Below are positions 15,071-24,260 of a stretch of DNA of 42,599 nucleotides, one piece after another. Source of the stretch: Algoriphagus chordae. GTDB taxonomy: Bacteria; Bacteroidota; Bacteroidia; Cytophagales; Cyclobacteriaceae. Within the stretch, counting starts at the first letter, position 1. Each line of letters begins with the position of its first letter. Made by a program: the position numbers and the translations under genes. The notes beneath the pieces are model-generated. The model was given only the letters and a program-made list of their open reading frames with translations, ran no database searches and was not told where the DNA came from. The stretch spans positions 1 to 42,599 of the forward strand of contig NZ_QKZT01000029.1 of assembly GCF_003254055.1 (NCBI RefSeq). The letters run 5' to 3'.

Positions 15071-16675
15071 ATGAAAAGTAATAATCTTTTTGCGCATCTG
15101 AAATCAGATGTTGCATCTGGTTTAGTAGTATTTCTGGTGGCGCTACCCCTCTGTTTAGGAATTGCGCTAGCCTCTGGAGCCCCCTTATTTGCAGGAATCA
15201 TCACAGGAATCATTGGTGGTATCGTAGTCGGATTTCTAAGCCAATCCCACATAAGTGTCTCAGGACCAGCCGCTGGTCTTACAGCTATCGTATTCGTCGC
15301 TATTACCGATCTTGGCTATGAAGCGTTTTTAATAGCGGTCATTTTAGCAGGCGCTATGCAATTAATCCTTGGCTTTTTGAAAGCAGGATCAATCTCTAAC
15401 TACTTCCCTTCCAATGTAATAGAAGGCATGCTAGCAGGTATTGGAGTAATTATCCTTATTCAGCAAATCCCCAAAGCCTTAGGCTCAGATGTGGAAGTAA
15501 GTTCTGGTTTCGGAATATTTGCAGAATTATTTGCAGCTTTTCAGGACATTCGACCTGGCATCTTGATTATCACGGCTGCATCTTTAGCGGTGCTTATTAT
15601 CTGGACCAAAGTCCCTGCATTGAAGAAGCTAAAGCTTGTTCCTGGAGCCTTAGTAGCTGTTGCTATCGGTATCCTGATCAACCAGATATTTATAATGACG
15701 AACAGCTCCTTGGTGGTCAGTTCCGAATACTTAGTGAGCCTTCCCGTGCCTACCAGTTTTGAAGAATTCAAAGGCATTTTCGTAACTCCATCTTATAGTG
15801 ATATACTCAACCCTGGGGTATGGATAGTCGCGATCACCATAACTATTGTAGCTTCTATTGAAACTCTATTATGCATAGAAGCCACAGAAAGATTAGACCC
15901 CTTGAAGCGATCTGTCAATACAAACGTGGAATTAAAGGCTCAGGGAATTGGAAATATAATCGCTGGCGCATTAGGTGGCCTACCGATGACTTCTGTGGTA
16001 GTGAGGTCTTCTGCAAATGCTAATGCAGGAGCAAAAACCAAAATGTCTGCAATTGTACACGGTTTATTGCTGCTTATTTGTGTGCTAAGCATCCCTACTA
16101 TTTTGAATATGATTCCGATGGCTACCCTCGCTGCCATTTTATTACTTATAGGTTACAAATTGGCTAACCCAAGTACAATCAAGCACTTTTGGGCGCGAGG
16201 GAAGTATCAATTTATCCCTTTTATAGCCACCTTGTTAGCGGTCGTTTTCCTTGGTTTACTAAATGGTGTAGTATTGGGTTTGATAATAAGTGCCGTTTTC
16301 GTTCTAAAAGGAAACCTTAAAAAAGCTTACTTCTTTAGAAAGGAAGAATATAAAAACGGAGAGGTATTCCATGTGGATTTGGCTCAGGAGGTTTCATTTC
16401 TCAACAAAGCTGCAATCAAACTTACCCTTAACAACCTTCCTGACAACTCAAAAGTAATCATCGATGCATCTGACACCGTATATATTGCTCAGGATGTATT
16501 GGATTTAATCAATGAATTTAAGATGATAGGCGCTGAAGATAAAGACATTGAGGTTGTATTAGTAGGCTTCAAAGAGGCATATAACCTTGAAAATGATATT
16601 AAATCAAACGACGAAGTCTACACAAAAAAGCGTGTATTAAAAGAAGAAAAAATCAGTGAATTGTTTCATCATTAA
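15071..16675 (+). CDS. SulP-family anion (probably bicarbonate) transporter
   Basis: A 534-residue transporter. It starts with DVASGLVVFLVALPLCLGIALASGAP, the typical first helices of the SulP family, and has the signature GFLSQSHISVSGPAAGLTAIV. About eleven to twelve membrane helices extend to residue ~420. The C-terminal ~110 residues form a STAS domain (SFLNKAAIKLTLNNL, VIIDASDTVYIAQDVLDLI). SulP proteins move sulfate, bicarbonate or other anions, usually with sodium. A carbonic anhydrase gene follows after 30 bp in the same direction; this linkage favours bicarbonate as the substrate, so the pair would raise cytosolic bicarbonate for anaplerotic carboxylation. Substrate is inferred, not seen. 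Confidence 0.92.
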   Translation: MKSNNLFAHLKSDVASGLVVFLVALPLCLGIALASGAPLFAGIITGIIGGIVVGFLSQSHISVSGPAAGLTAIVFVAITDLGYEAFLIAVILAGAMQLILGFLKAGSISNYFPSNVIEGMLAGIGVIILIQQIPKALGSDVEVSSGFGIFAELFAAFQDIRPGILIITAASLAVLIIWTKVPALKKLKLVPGALVAVAIGILINQIFIMTNSSLVVSSEYLVSLPVPTSFEEFKGIFVTPSYSDILNPGVWIVAITITIVASIETLLCIEATERLDPLKRSVNTNVELKAQGIGNIIAGALGGLPMTSVVVRSSANANAGAKTKMSAIVHGLLLLICVLSIPTILNMIPMATLAAILLLIGYKLANPSTIKHFWARGKYQFIPFIATLLAVVFLGLLNGVVLGLIISAVFVLKGNLKKAYFFRKEEYKNGEVFHVDLAQEVSFLNKAAIKLTLNNLPDNSKVIIDASDTVYIAQDVLDLINEFKMIGAEDKDIEVVLVGFKEAYNLENDIKSNDEVYTKKRVLKEEKISELFHH

Positions 16676-16705
16676 TTTCATCACCCTCAAACTAACAGTA
16701 AAAAA

Positions 16706-17356
16706 ATGAAAGCACATACAGCAGAAACTCAAGCAACAATTACCCCTGCAAAGGCCTTAGAAATTCTAAAAGAAGGCAATCAAAGATTTGTTAATAATCT
16801 GAAAATAAACAGAAATCTACTTGAACAAGTGAATGAAACCAAAGACGGTCAATTCCCATTTGCCGTGGTATTAAGTTGCATTGACAGTAGAACCTCTGCA
16901 GAATTGATTTTTGATCAAGGATTGGGCGATATTTTTAGTATCAGGATTGCTGGAAACATCATCAACGAGGACATTTTGGGCAGCATGGAATTCGCGTGCA
17001 AACTGGCGGGATCAAAACTGATTGTAGTTCTCGGTCATAGCAGATGTGGGGCAATTAAAGGCGCTTGCGCAGGTGTGAAAACAGGGAATTTAACGGGATT
17101 GCTGGAAAAGGTAAACCCTGCTATTGATGAGGTCAAAAATGAGATGCCCAACACAGAGCAAACAGAGCCTGAATTTATCACTGCGGTGGAAAAGCAAAAT
17201 GTAATAAGCATGATGGACAAAATCATCAAGGAAAGTCCAGTCTTAAAAGAATTATACGAAAATGGCGAAATAGGCATGATAGGTAGCTATTACGATGTGG
17301 AAACTGGTGAGGTGAGCTTTATGAAAGCCAGCATCGAGGAAGCAGTAGCTCATTAA
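16706..17356 (+). CDS. can: beta-class carbonic anhydrase
   Basis: A 216-residue enzyme that interconverts CO2 and bicarbonate. All zinc-site elements are present: Cys58, Asp60 and Arg62 (CIDSR), His111 and Cys114 (HSRCGA). SAELIFDQGLGDIFSIRIAGN is the usual dimer and active-site block. No signal peptide is visible, so it is cytosolic. It lies 30 bp after the SulP transporter and ends at a long terminator, so the two genes are almost certainly an operon in which transport and hydration of inorganic carbon work together. Start at 16706 gives a normal N-terminus of about 50 residues before the active site. The gene symbol is generic for the class. Confidence 0.93.
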   Translation: MKAHTAETQATITPAKALEILKEGNQRFVNNLKINRNLLEQVNETKDGQFPFAVVLSCIDSRTSAELIFDQGLGDIFSIRIAGNIINEDILGSMEFACKLAGSKLIVVLGHSRCGAIKGACAGVKTGNLTGLLEKVNPAIDEVKNEMPNTEQTEPEFITAVEKQNVISMMDKIIKESPVLKELYENGEIGMIGSYYDVETGEVSFMKASIEEAVAH

Positions 17357-17366
17357 TTATTTCTTG

Positions 17367-17421
17367 AAAAAGCAGTTTTAACGGAATGGGGATTACTCCA
17401 TTTTGGTTAAAACTGCTTTTT
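17367..17421 (+). terminator. long terminator after the carbonic anhydrase gene
   Basis: AAAAAGCAGTTTTAAC (17367-17382) pairs perfectly with GTTAAAACTGCTTTTT (17406-17421); an inner AATGG / CCATT pair shortens the loop. It also serves converging transcription from the RapA-like gene. Confidence 0.9.
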
Positions 17422-17590
17422 AATTTCCCTCTTCGCATACCATACATTTACTAGGTATAGCTGTATTTTTCCCTTCTCCTCTATATGTTTCTCAGAAACT
17501 GAAATAATGTGCAAGTTGTCACATGTGTAAACACAGACCAGGGCGAGAATAGCCATCTCAGCCAGCCTCATCAATCAACTTATCACCTGA

Positions 17591-20419
17591 CTATTCCTTC
17601 CTGATCAACTGCACTGCGTCCAAACGTACTCGTGCTTTTTTTATCAAACCAGACAAGGTATTCCGCTCATCTATTGCAGTCTGGATTTCATCCATTCTGA
17701 TATCTTTATTCTTTTTCTGTAAGGCTGTCAAGCGATTGATCTCATGATCCAGAGTGAGTTTCATCCTATCCAAACCAGCTTCTATTTCTTTCTCGCCCCT
17801 TGTATCGGCGATTTCTGTGGCTGATGAAATCATATTGGGCAGTAAGGTATCCACAAACAGCTCATTGTCAAGTAAGGGTTCTATACTAGTTGGCACCACG
17901 CTCTTATTAAGCATGGTAGCAGAAAAACTGTCGGTCACTTCTTTCCCCGTATGATCTACCACTATTCTCAGTGGGGTATCAGCAAGGAAGCGATCTATAT
18001 CTATACTTTGTTTACCTGCGGTTTCCAGCACAAAAATCAATTCAAGTAAAAGCCCCGGACTTCCCGTACCTCGAATCAACCCACTACTGGCAGTCCCTAA
18101 AGTCGAACTCAGCACCTTATCGATAGCCCCCGTAGCCATGGGATGATCCCAAGTAAGGAAGCTTACATCCTCCCTACTAAGTGCTCTCTTTCTATCGAAA
18201 GTAATCTGCACGCCCTCTTTCGGCACGGAAGGAAACACCTCAGCGCTATACGATGCCGGATGCAACAGGTAGGTGCGAGGGGCTAGGTCTTCCATCTCTA
18301 TGTCAAAATATCGAAAGACTTTCGTGAGATATGTTTCCAAAACTGGGTCATTATCCTCCGTTTGAATTTGCTCAATCAGTTTCTCCGCTACTTTCGGACG
18401 AAAAGAATTCATTTCCAGTAACTTATCACGTCCTTCGGCAAGATTACTCTTTAGCTCTTTTTGAAATGCCGCTGTTTCGGCAATCAGAGTTTCAAGCTGA
18501 GATTGAGCTTCCTTTTTCGATGCCAATTTGGAAATAGCAAGTAAACACTTGCTAAAAAGCTTGGAGATAATATTTCCTCCTTCAAGATTGGTATTGAAAG
18601 CATCCAAGCCTTCGTGAAACCATCTGACAAGGAGTTCTTGTGAGCTCCCCTGCAGATATGGAATGTAAATCGTGATATCCTCCTGCTGCCCTATTCGGTC
18701 AAGACGGCCTATTCTCTGCTCCAGCAATTCCGGATGAAAAGGCATATCAAAAAGGACTAGATGATGCGCGAATTGAAAATTCCTACCCTCACTGCCAATT
18801 TCTGAGCATATAAGCAGCTGAGCTCCTTCAGGCTCCGCAAACCACGCAGCATTACGATCCCGCTGTACCAGGGTGAGCTCTTCGTGAAAAACACTAGCCG
18901 TCAACTCTGGATAATTACTAATCGCAGCTTCCAAGGCCAGCACTTTTTCTTTGGTACTACAGATCAAGAGGATTTTTGCATCCTGCAATTCCTGCATTTT
19001 CCCCACAAGCCAGCTTAGCCTAGGATCCTCGTCAAACCAAAATTCCTGCTCAGGTTTAGGTGCTGACTCATTCCCCATATCATAGGAAAATTCCTTACTC
19101 ATTCGCTCTATCCAAAGGCTATGATTCTCCTTTTCTTCAAGAGGAATCAGCTGTGCAATTCTCTTAGGAAATCCAATCATGGCCAAGCGTGTATTTCGAA
19201 AAAGCACTCTTCCAGGACCATGCTGATCGAGTAAATCTTCAATAAGATTATGCCTCGTCAGCTCATCTTTATTGGATAGTGAGTCTATTCTTTCTTTAGG
19301 AAAAATAGTTTCTAGCAGTGAGATATCTTTTGCTGTTAAGTCTTTGCCAGCCGATAGTTTTTCCACGATTGAGGCAATGTCTTTAGAGCCTTCAGCTTCC
19401 TTGATGAAGTCATCGTAATTATGGTATCGGTTGGGATCCAGTAATCGCAGTCGTGCAAAGTGACTTTCTACTCCCAATTGCTCCGGTGTTGCAGTGAGAA
19501 GTAGCAATCCCTTGGCTTTCTGACTCAGCAATTCCACGATGCTATACTCAGGACTTACCTCATCTACAGACCATTCCAGATGATGGGCTTCATCTACTAC
19601 CAGCATGTCCCAATCGGCAGAGATGGCTTGTAGGGTTCGCTTTTGTGAATTGGCAAGAAATTCTATGCTACAAATCACCAATTGATCATCGAGAAAAGGA
19701 TTGCCTTCGGGTGCTCCCTTTTCCAAAGACTTACAACGCTCCTCATCAAAAATATTAAACCAGAGGTTGAATCTTCTCAGCACCTCCACAAACCACTGAT
19801 GAACCAAGGATTCTGGAACAAGAATAAGTACCCTAGAAATCCTCCCTGTCACCAACAAACGATGTAGTATCAAACAGGCCTCTATGGTTTTTCCCAATCC
19901 AACTTGATCAGAAAGTAGCACTCGTGGCGCAAACCTGGAACTCACCTCATGAGCGATATAAAACTGATGAGGAATCAAATCTATTTTCCCCCCAACAAAT
20001 CCATGTACCGGAGATATTCTTCTTTGATAATTGTGATCCAGCGTTTCTCTGCGCAAGGCAAATAGCTCAGGAGAATCCACATCTCCCGCAAAGAGTCTAT
20101 CATCCACCGTATGTGAAGTAGAAACATCGCCAAGCTCAGCCTCAGTCAATTCTCTATCGTCCCCATAGTATACATACAGGCCATTTTCAAGCCTAACATC
20201 CTCTATCAACATTGCATTTCCTTGCTGATCTACGATAGTATGTCCTGGCTTGAAAACAGTTCTGAGCAACGGCGTATTTTCCTCAGAATATAACCTCAGT
20301 TCTTCTGCTACCGGAAAGGCTATCCTTACTTTTCCTTTGCTTACTTCCGTCACTATGCCTACTCCGAGCTCAGGCTCTCCAGAACTGGTATATCGTTGAT
20401 TAAGAGAAAATTCTCCCAT
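17591..20419 (-). CDS. rapA: RapA-like Swi2/Snf2 ATPase (RNA polymerase-associated)
   Basis: A 942-residue protein that follows E. coli RapA (968 residues) in layout. Residues 1-100 form tandem SH3-like domains (VGIVTEVSKGKVRIAFPV), and the helicase part begins with IPHQFYIAHEVSSRF. Walker A is DQVGLGKTIEA near residues 171-181, the DEAH box is VVDEAHHLEW near 275-284, and the second RecA-like domain has SEIGSEGRNFQFAHHLVLFD and LLEQRIGRLDRIGQ. A long RapA-type C-terminal region follows with a coiled, charged end. RapA frees stalled RNA polymerase after transcription. The family is best known from Gammaproteobacteria, so its presence here is notable. It stands alone with a 638-bp upstream gap. 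An ordinary Snf2 helicase of a defence system is less likely, as no nuclease or methylase lies nearby. Confidence 0.88.
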   Translation of the reverse strand: MGEFSLNQRYTSSGEPELGVGIVTEVSKGKVRIAFPVAEELRLYSEENTPLLRTVFKPGHTIVDQQGNAMLIEDVRLENGLYVYYGDDRELTEAELGDVSTSHTVDDRLFAGDVDSPELFALRRETLDHNYQRRISPVHGFVGGKIDLIPHQFYIAHEVSSRFAPRVLLSDQVGLGKTIEACLILHRLLVTGRISRVLILVPESLVHQWFVEVLRRFNLWFNIFDEERCKSLEKGAPEGNPFLDDQLVICSIEFLANSQKRTLQAISADWDMLVVDEAHHLEWSVDEVSPEYSIVELLSQKAKGLLLLTATPEQLGVESHFARLRLLDPNRYHNYDDFIKEAEGSKDIASIVEKLSAGKDLTAKDISLLETIFPKERIDSLSNKDELTRHNLIEDLLDQHGPGRVLFRNTRLAMIGFPKRIAQLIPLEEKENHSLWIERMSKEFSYDMGNESAPKPEQEFWFDEDPRLSWLVGKMQELQDAKILLICSTKEKVLALEAAISNYPELTASVFHEELTLVQRDRNAAWFAEPEGAQLLICSEIGSEGRNFQFAHHLVLFDMPFHPELLEQRIGRLDRIGQQEDITIYIPYLQGSSQELLVRWFHEGLDAFNTNLEGGNIISKLFSKCLLAISKLASKKEAQSQLETLIAETAAFQKELKSNLAEGRDKLLEMNSFRPKVAEKLIEQIQTEDNDPVLETYLTKVFRYFDIEMEDLAPRTYLLHPASYSAEVFPSVPKEGVQITFDRKRALSREDVSFLTWDHPMATGAIDKVLSSTLGTASSGLIRGTGSPGLLLELIFVLETAGKQSIDIDRFLADTPLRIVVDHTGKEVTDSFSATMLNKSVVPTSIEPLLDNELFVDTLLPNMISSATEIADTRGEKEIEAGLDRMKLTLDHEINRLTALQKKNKDIRMDEIQTAIDERNTLSGLIKKARVRLDAVQLIRKE

Positions 20420-21057
20420 GAAAAATGTTTTTGTTTAGAGGATTGATGTAATGTGAATACCTGTCAAGACGCCAGAAGGATTTCTGCTTTGCTTGGAAAG
20501 CAGCCGACCCGACTCATAGTACCCGATGAAGCCTCAATTCTGAGTTAAGCGATTTTGTTTAAAATGATGCTTAGTCATTACTGAAGTATCAGAAAGTCAA
20601 CCGAAAAGCAATTCATACCTGTAAGGGTCTTTTGATGAAAACAACAGAGTTGTGTTTGTCGCTTTTTTGGATGAGAACAAAGATAGCAGAAAAGAGCCAA
20701 GCTTGCTATAGGCTTAGTTAATGAAATGATCTGAGCTGTAATTCAAGACCTAGCTTAGGAGGATATTTTTCAAGATTTTTTTTCTTTAACATAATTACTT
20801 TTCAATAATTCGCCTGAATAGAAACCATGAGATAATTAAAAATCACTTATACATAAGTATGAATAATAATAATTATTGCTTTAGCATAAAGTGAAATTAA
20901 AGTACCTGAAAGCAAAAAATAAACAAGCTATTTTTTACTATATGTTTACCAGCAGCAAACGGAAACCAACATACCACTAGCACACTTTTTATCCTGAATA
21001 TTGATAATCACATAGAAATACAAAACAATTTTTATTCACTTTTAAACTGAGCATATT
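20420..21057. other. 638-bp divergent intergenic region, no gene seen
   Basis: Lies between the divergently read RapA-like and S8 peptidase genes and must hold both promoters. It is AT-rich, especially 20760-21057. I see no coding frame, strong hairpin or repeat, and no convincing promoter box. Confidence 0.6.
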
Positions 21058-23280
21058 ATGACTAATGAAAAAAACAACGTTTTAGTAGAACTAACTCGTG
21101 ATGAAATTTTAACCACAAATTCATCAATTGAAATCAACGTAACTCGAGATGCTGACATGGACTCTGTCATCAAAAGCATAGCGGTACAAGGAGTAGATGG
21201 TAAAGTAACTCCAACTCGAAAGGCTGGAAATTTCGTATGGAAGCCAGTAAATGGAATTCCTCCGGGGAAACACCAATTGACGATCGAGCCGATTGTGAAT
21301 TCAAAATCCAAAAAACTGTCTGACACAATTGTCATCCCTTTCACGGTCATTGCTACCAAGTCAAAAGTCGATAATACTGTCTTGATTGGGAGTTTTGTCA
21401 GATTGAAGCTTGTTGAAAATGGGGTGGAGAGATTGCCAAATGATAAAATTACAGATGATGGTTTTATCGAATTTTATAAAGCGATTGACCGTAAAAAGGG
21501 TATGCCGATCTCCTTTGAAATTGATCACAATGGAAGAAAAGTCGACGGTGAAAAAATCTTGGAAAATCATCGAAATAAATTGAATGCAAAATTCGGAAAA
21601 CTCCATCCTTCACTTTATTCACTCATCACTTCCAATAAGCCCCCGAAAACGGTCTTAGTAGATATTTGGCAGGAAATAGAAGAACCTGAAGCCCAATCCA
21701 CTGATCGTGCTCTAAATGATTGCGAACAAGAAACTAGCAGTAAAAAAGATCAAGAACAGAGACAAGAAATGCTTAAGCGAATGGAGAAATTTTCCAAATC
21801 ACTTAAAGGAAAATTGGAGATTGTGAAGATTGATGAAATAGCTCCGGTGGTTACTGCGAAGGTCGAAACTGCAAGCATCCGTGAATTGATAGCCAATAAA
21901 GAAGTTGCCGGAATACTTTTACACGAAACTGAAGGAATTGAAGATCTGGATAATTCTATTGCAATAGCCGAGTCTGACGTAGTCCATGCTGGAGGCGAAA
22001 GAGGCTATGGCGTAAAGGTAGCTGTCTGGGAAGGAGGCCCTGCAAGCAACGCCAATTTAGTAATTGCAGGAAAATTCAAAGCTAATCCTACCTCCACTTC
22101 AGACCATTCACAGAACGTGCATGCCATTATCAAAAATAATGAATCGGGAACACCAGATGGACATGCGCCCGACTGTAGCCTGTATTCCGCTAACGATTAC
22201 GATAGAGATGCATTAACCTGGGCAGTGAAAGAGAAAGGTTGTACTGTCATAAATCAAAGTTTTCACAGGGCAAGCGAGCCAGGTTCAGGAGCATTGTCAG
22301 GAGATGATATTTATGGGGATTATCTTGCTGTACGGAGCCCATACCCCCTAATCGTTCATGCAGCTGGCAATTTCTGGAATGGAGACCCCGACAATATTAC
22401 TCCCCCAAGCAGCGAATACGTCAACCATAAGGGCTATAATACCATTTCGGTAGGAAACCATAATGATTCAGCTTCCGCCATGTCAAACTCATCGGTTTTT
22501 CGTAATCCCACTTCTTCTCATGGGGACCGAGAACTACCAGAGATAGCAGCAAATGGCATGGGTGTAACCGCAGATGGAATTACCAAAAGTGGTACAAGCA
22601 TGGCTTCGCCAGCAGTGGTAGGAGTTTCTGCTCTATTGCAGGGAACAAACTCCACCTTGAAGCATTGGCCTGAAGGTTGCCGAGCAATTCTATTAGCCAG
22701 TGCAACAAAAAACGTGGAAGGAAATACCTGGTGGCAGGATGTCAGTAATGGCGTAGACGCAAAGGATGGTGCTGGGGCTGTCAATGCAAATGAAGGTCGC
22801 AAAATTGCTAACAACAGAAGATATCGGAATGCTCCGGCCACTTTAAGGGGCTGGGATATTGGATTACTTAGTTCTTCAAATTTCGGCAACGATAAACTAT
22901 CGACCTTCGAATATAAAGTCTCAGTTCCCAATTACTTCTATGGACCAAGGAAAGTAAAAGTGGCCTTGGCATGGACTTCAAAAGCTACCAAAACATCGCT
23001 TCTATTTTTCAGCTGGTATATGTCTCAATTGAAAGTTGACTTAGACCTGATCATCTATGATGAAAATGGCGCAGTGGTCGGATATAGTGGGTCTTGGGAT
23101 AACAGCTATGAGATTGCGGAATTCACCGGTCAACCAGGAAAAACCTATACCATAAAGATCCGCCGTTGGTCCGGTACTGATTCTACTTGGTTTGGTATTG
23201 CTTGGACTGTGACAGGCGGTATGAGCTTTACGCTAAATCCAGAACTGCTACAAACAAGACGTATGTTGGGTGATTTTTAG
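21058..23280 (+). CDS. S8 (subtilisin-like) serine peptidase with Glu at the Asp position
   Basis: A 740-residue peptidase-like protein. Residues 1-100 look like an Ig-like beta domain, 105-300 contain a charged, partly coiled linker and a propeptide-like part (PVVTAKVETASIRELIANKEVAGIL), and the S8 core starts near 305. The core has His350 (SDHSQNVHA), Asn438 (HAAGN) and Ser514 (SGTSMASPAV). The strand that normally carries the catalytic Asp reads VKVAVWEGG, with Glu325 in its place. A C-terminal beta-sandwich (VPNYFYGPRKVKVALAW, VDLDLIIYDENGA) resembles a P-domain or PPC-type module. No signal peptide is present, so export, if any, must use another route. Whether it is active cannot be told. 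A terminator follows. Confidence 0.87.
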   Translation: MTNEKNNVLVELTRDEILTTNSSIEINVTRDADMDSVIKSIAVQGVDGKVTPTRKAGNFVWKPVNGIPPGKHQLTIEPIVNSKSKKLSDTIVIPFTVIATKSKVDNTVLIGSFVRLKLVENGVERLPNDKITDDGFIEFYKAIDRKKGMPISFEIDHNGRKVDGEKILENHRNKLNAKFGKLHPSLYSLITSNKPPKTVLVDIWQEIEEPEAQSTDRALNDCEQETSSKKDQEQRQEMLKRMEKFSKSLKGKLEIVKIDEIAPVVTAKVETASIRELIANKEVAGILLHETEGIEDLDNSIAIAESDVVHAGGERGYGVKVAVWEGGPASNANLVIAGKFKANPTSTSDHSQNVHAIIKNNESGTPDGHAPDCSLYSANDYDRDALTWAVKEKGCTVINQSFHRASEPGSGALSGDDIYGDYLAVRSPYPLIVHAAGNFWNGDPDNITPPSSEYVNHKGYNTISVGNHNDSASAMSNSSVFRNPTSSHGDRELPEIAANGMGVTADGITKSGTSMASPAVVGVSALLQGTNSTLKHWPEGCRAILLASATKNVEGNTWWQDVSNGVDAKDGAGAVNANEGRKIANNRRYRNAPATLRGWDIGLLSSSNFGNDKLSTFEYKVSVPNYFYGPRKVKVALAWTSKATKTSLLFFSWYMSQLKVDLDLIIYDENGAVVGYSGSWDNSYEIAEFTGQPGKTYTIKIRRWSGTDSTWFGIAWTVTGGMSFTLNPELLQTRRMLGDF

Positions 23281-23296
23281 CCGCTAGGGAAATCTT

Positions 23297-23330
23297 AAAG
23301 GCTATCTACATTTCGTGGATAGCCTTTTTT
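23297..23330 (+). terminator. terminator after the S8 peptidase gene
   Basis: AAAGGCTATCTAC (23297-23309) pairs with GTGGATAGCCTTT (23315-23327) with one T-G wobble, followed by further T. Confidence 0.88.
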
Positions 23331-23475
23331 ATTGTCAAAATTTTTAATCTGGCATCAAGTCTATCCTTTCCCCTTGAATCCCATCTCTTTTGCATTATTC
23401 AAGATTATAGACAGGAAAAATCGATGTCTCCAACAGTAATATTTGAGGTGAAAAACAAAACCCATTCACCCAAAC

Positions 23476-23575
23476 CACCATTCGTGTCATCACCCCAAGC
23501 CGCCGTTCGTGTCGTCACCCTAAGCCGCCGTTCGTGTCATCACCCCAAGCCGCTGTTCGTGTCATCACGAACGGT
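23476..23575. repeat. 25-bp tandem repeat, four units
   Basis: The phrase TTCGTGTC recurs at 23481, 23506, 23531 and 23556, exactly 25 bp apart; the unit is CCGCCGTTCGTGTCATCACC followed by CCAAG with few changes. The last unit folds as GTTCGTG / CACGAAC with loop TCAT. It is non-coding and GC-rich against its AT-rich surroundings. Nothing else is seen in 23331-23646. Confidence 0.9.
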
Positions 23576-23646
23576 ATTATGATTTATTTCAAATTGTTGG
23601 TTCCAGCCAGCAAACTCACCGAAGAGCAGTCTCCCAACTCCAGCTC

Positions 23647-24096
23647 TTAAGCCTCCTCCAAACTCTTCTTAGATTTTCTATAGGTATAATTAGGATAGAT
23701 AGCCCGCTTAGCAAAACGATTGATCTTATCGCTATTGATCATTTTTTGATAGACCTGAGGAGTCACCCCAAAGTATTCGTAGGTATTACCATCTACAAAT
23801 GTGATTTCTAGTAGCATTCCTTTATGATGATAATCTGCGATACCAGCAACATTAATCGTTTCGGTGTAGCTAGCCAGATTAGCCTCATGAGTTTCAGGCG
23901 CAATGCTAACCAAAAAGTGATAGCCATCGATGATTCTGCGGCTCTGCAATTCTGCTTCCACCTTCAACGCATCTCCTTCCTGAAATTTATCAGGATGCCA
24001 TTCCTTCACCAGATTTCGGTAGGTCTTTTTCAAAATTGTCAAGTCGATTTCCTTTTCAACCCCAAAGAGTTTCTTGTATTCCTTTATGCGCTTCAT
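23647..24096 (-). CDS. J-domain protein with C-terminal KTSC domain
   Basis: A 149-residue protein with the start at 24096 (MKRIKEYKKLFGVEKE); the frame open to 24258 adds an unlikely extension that reaches the divergent neighbour. Residues 1-60 form a DnaJ domain (LKKTYRNLVKEWHPDKFQEG) with the HPD motif that stimulates Hsp70. The C-terminal part (MLLEITFVDGNTYEYFGVTPQVYQKMINSDKINRF) matches the KTSC domain, a small fold found fused to nucleic-acid or chaperone proteins. The function of the pair is unknown. It is divergent from the hydrolase gene at 24261. Confidence 0.83.
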   Translation of the reverse strand: MKRIKEYKKLFGVEKEIDLTILKKTYRNLVKEWHPDKFQEGDALKVEAELQSRRIIDGYHFLVSIAPETHEANLASYTETINVAGIADYHHKGMLLEITFVDGNTYEYFGVTPQVYQKMINSDKINRFAKRAIYPNYTYRKSKKSLEEA

Positions 24097-24260
24097 GTGT
24101 TTTTTCTTTGCGGGCGCAAAAGTACGTCTTAATTTGACGGTAAGTACTATCAAGCGCAAACTTTGAGATGAAGCGTTTAGCTGTTCTCCTATTTTACTGG
24201 AAATGAATAGCATAGAGCAACTTTCAAAGGGCTTTAAAATTTTGAGCTTATATTCCAACC

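Noticed and set aside
17591..20419. Snf2 helicase of a defence system (DISARM-like or similar)
   Set aside because: The N-terminal domains and overall length fit RapA, and no methylase, nuclease or phospholipase gene is beside it.
23476..23575. CRISPR array
   Set aside because: Units are contiguous with no spacers and no cas gene is near; a simple tandem repeat.
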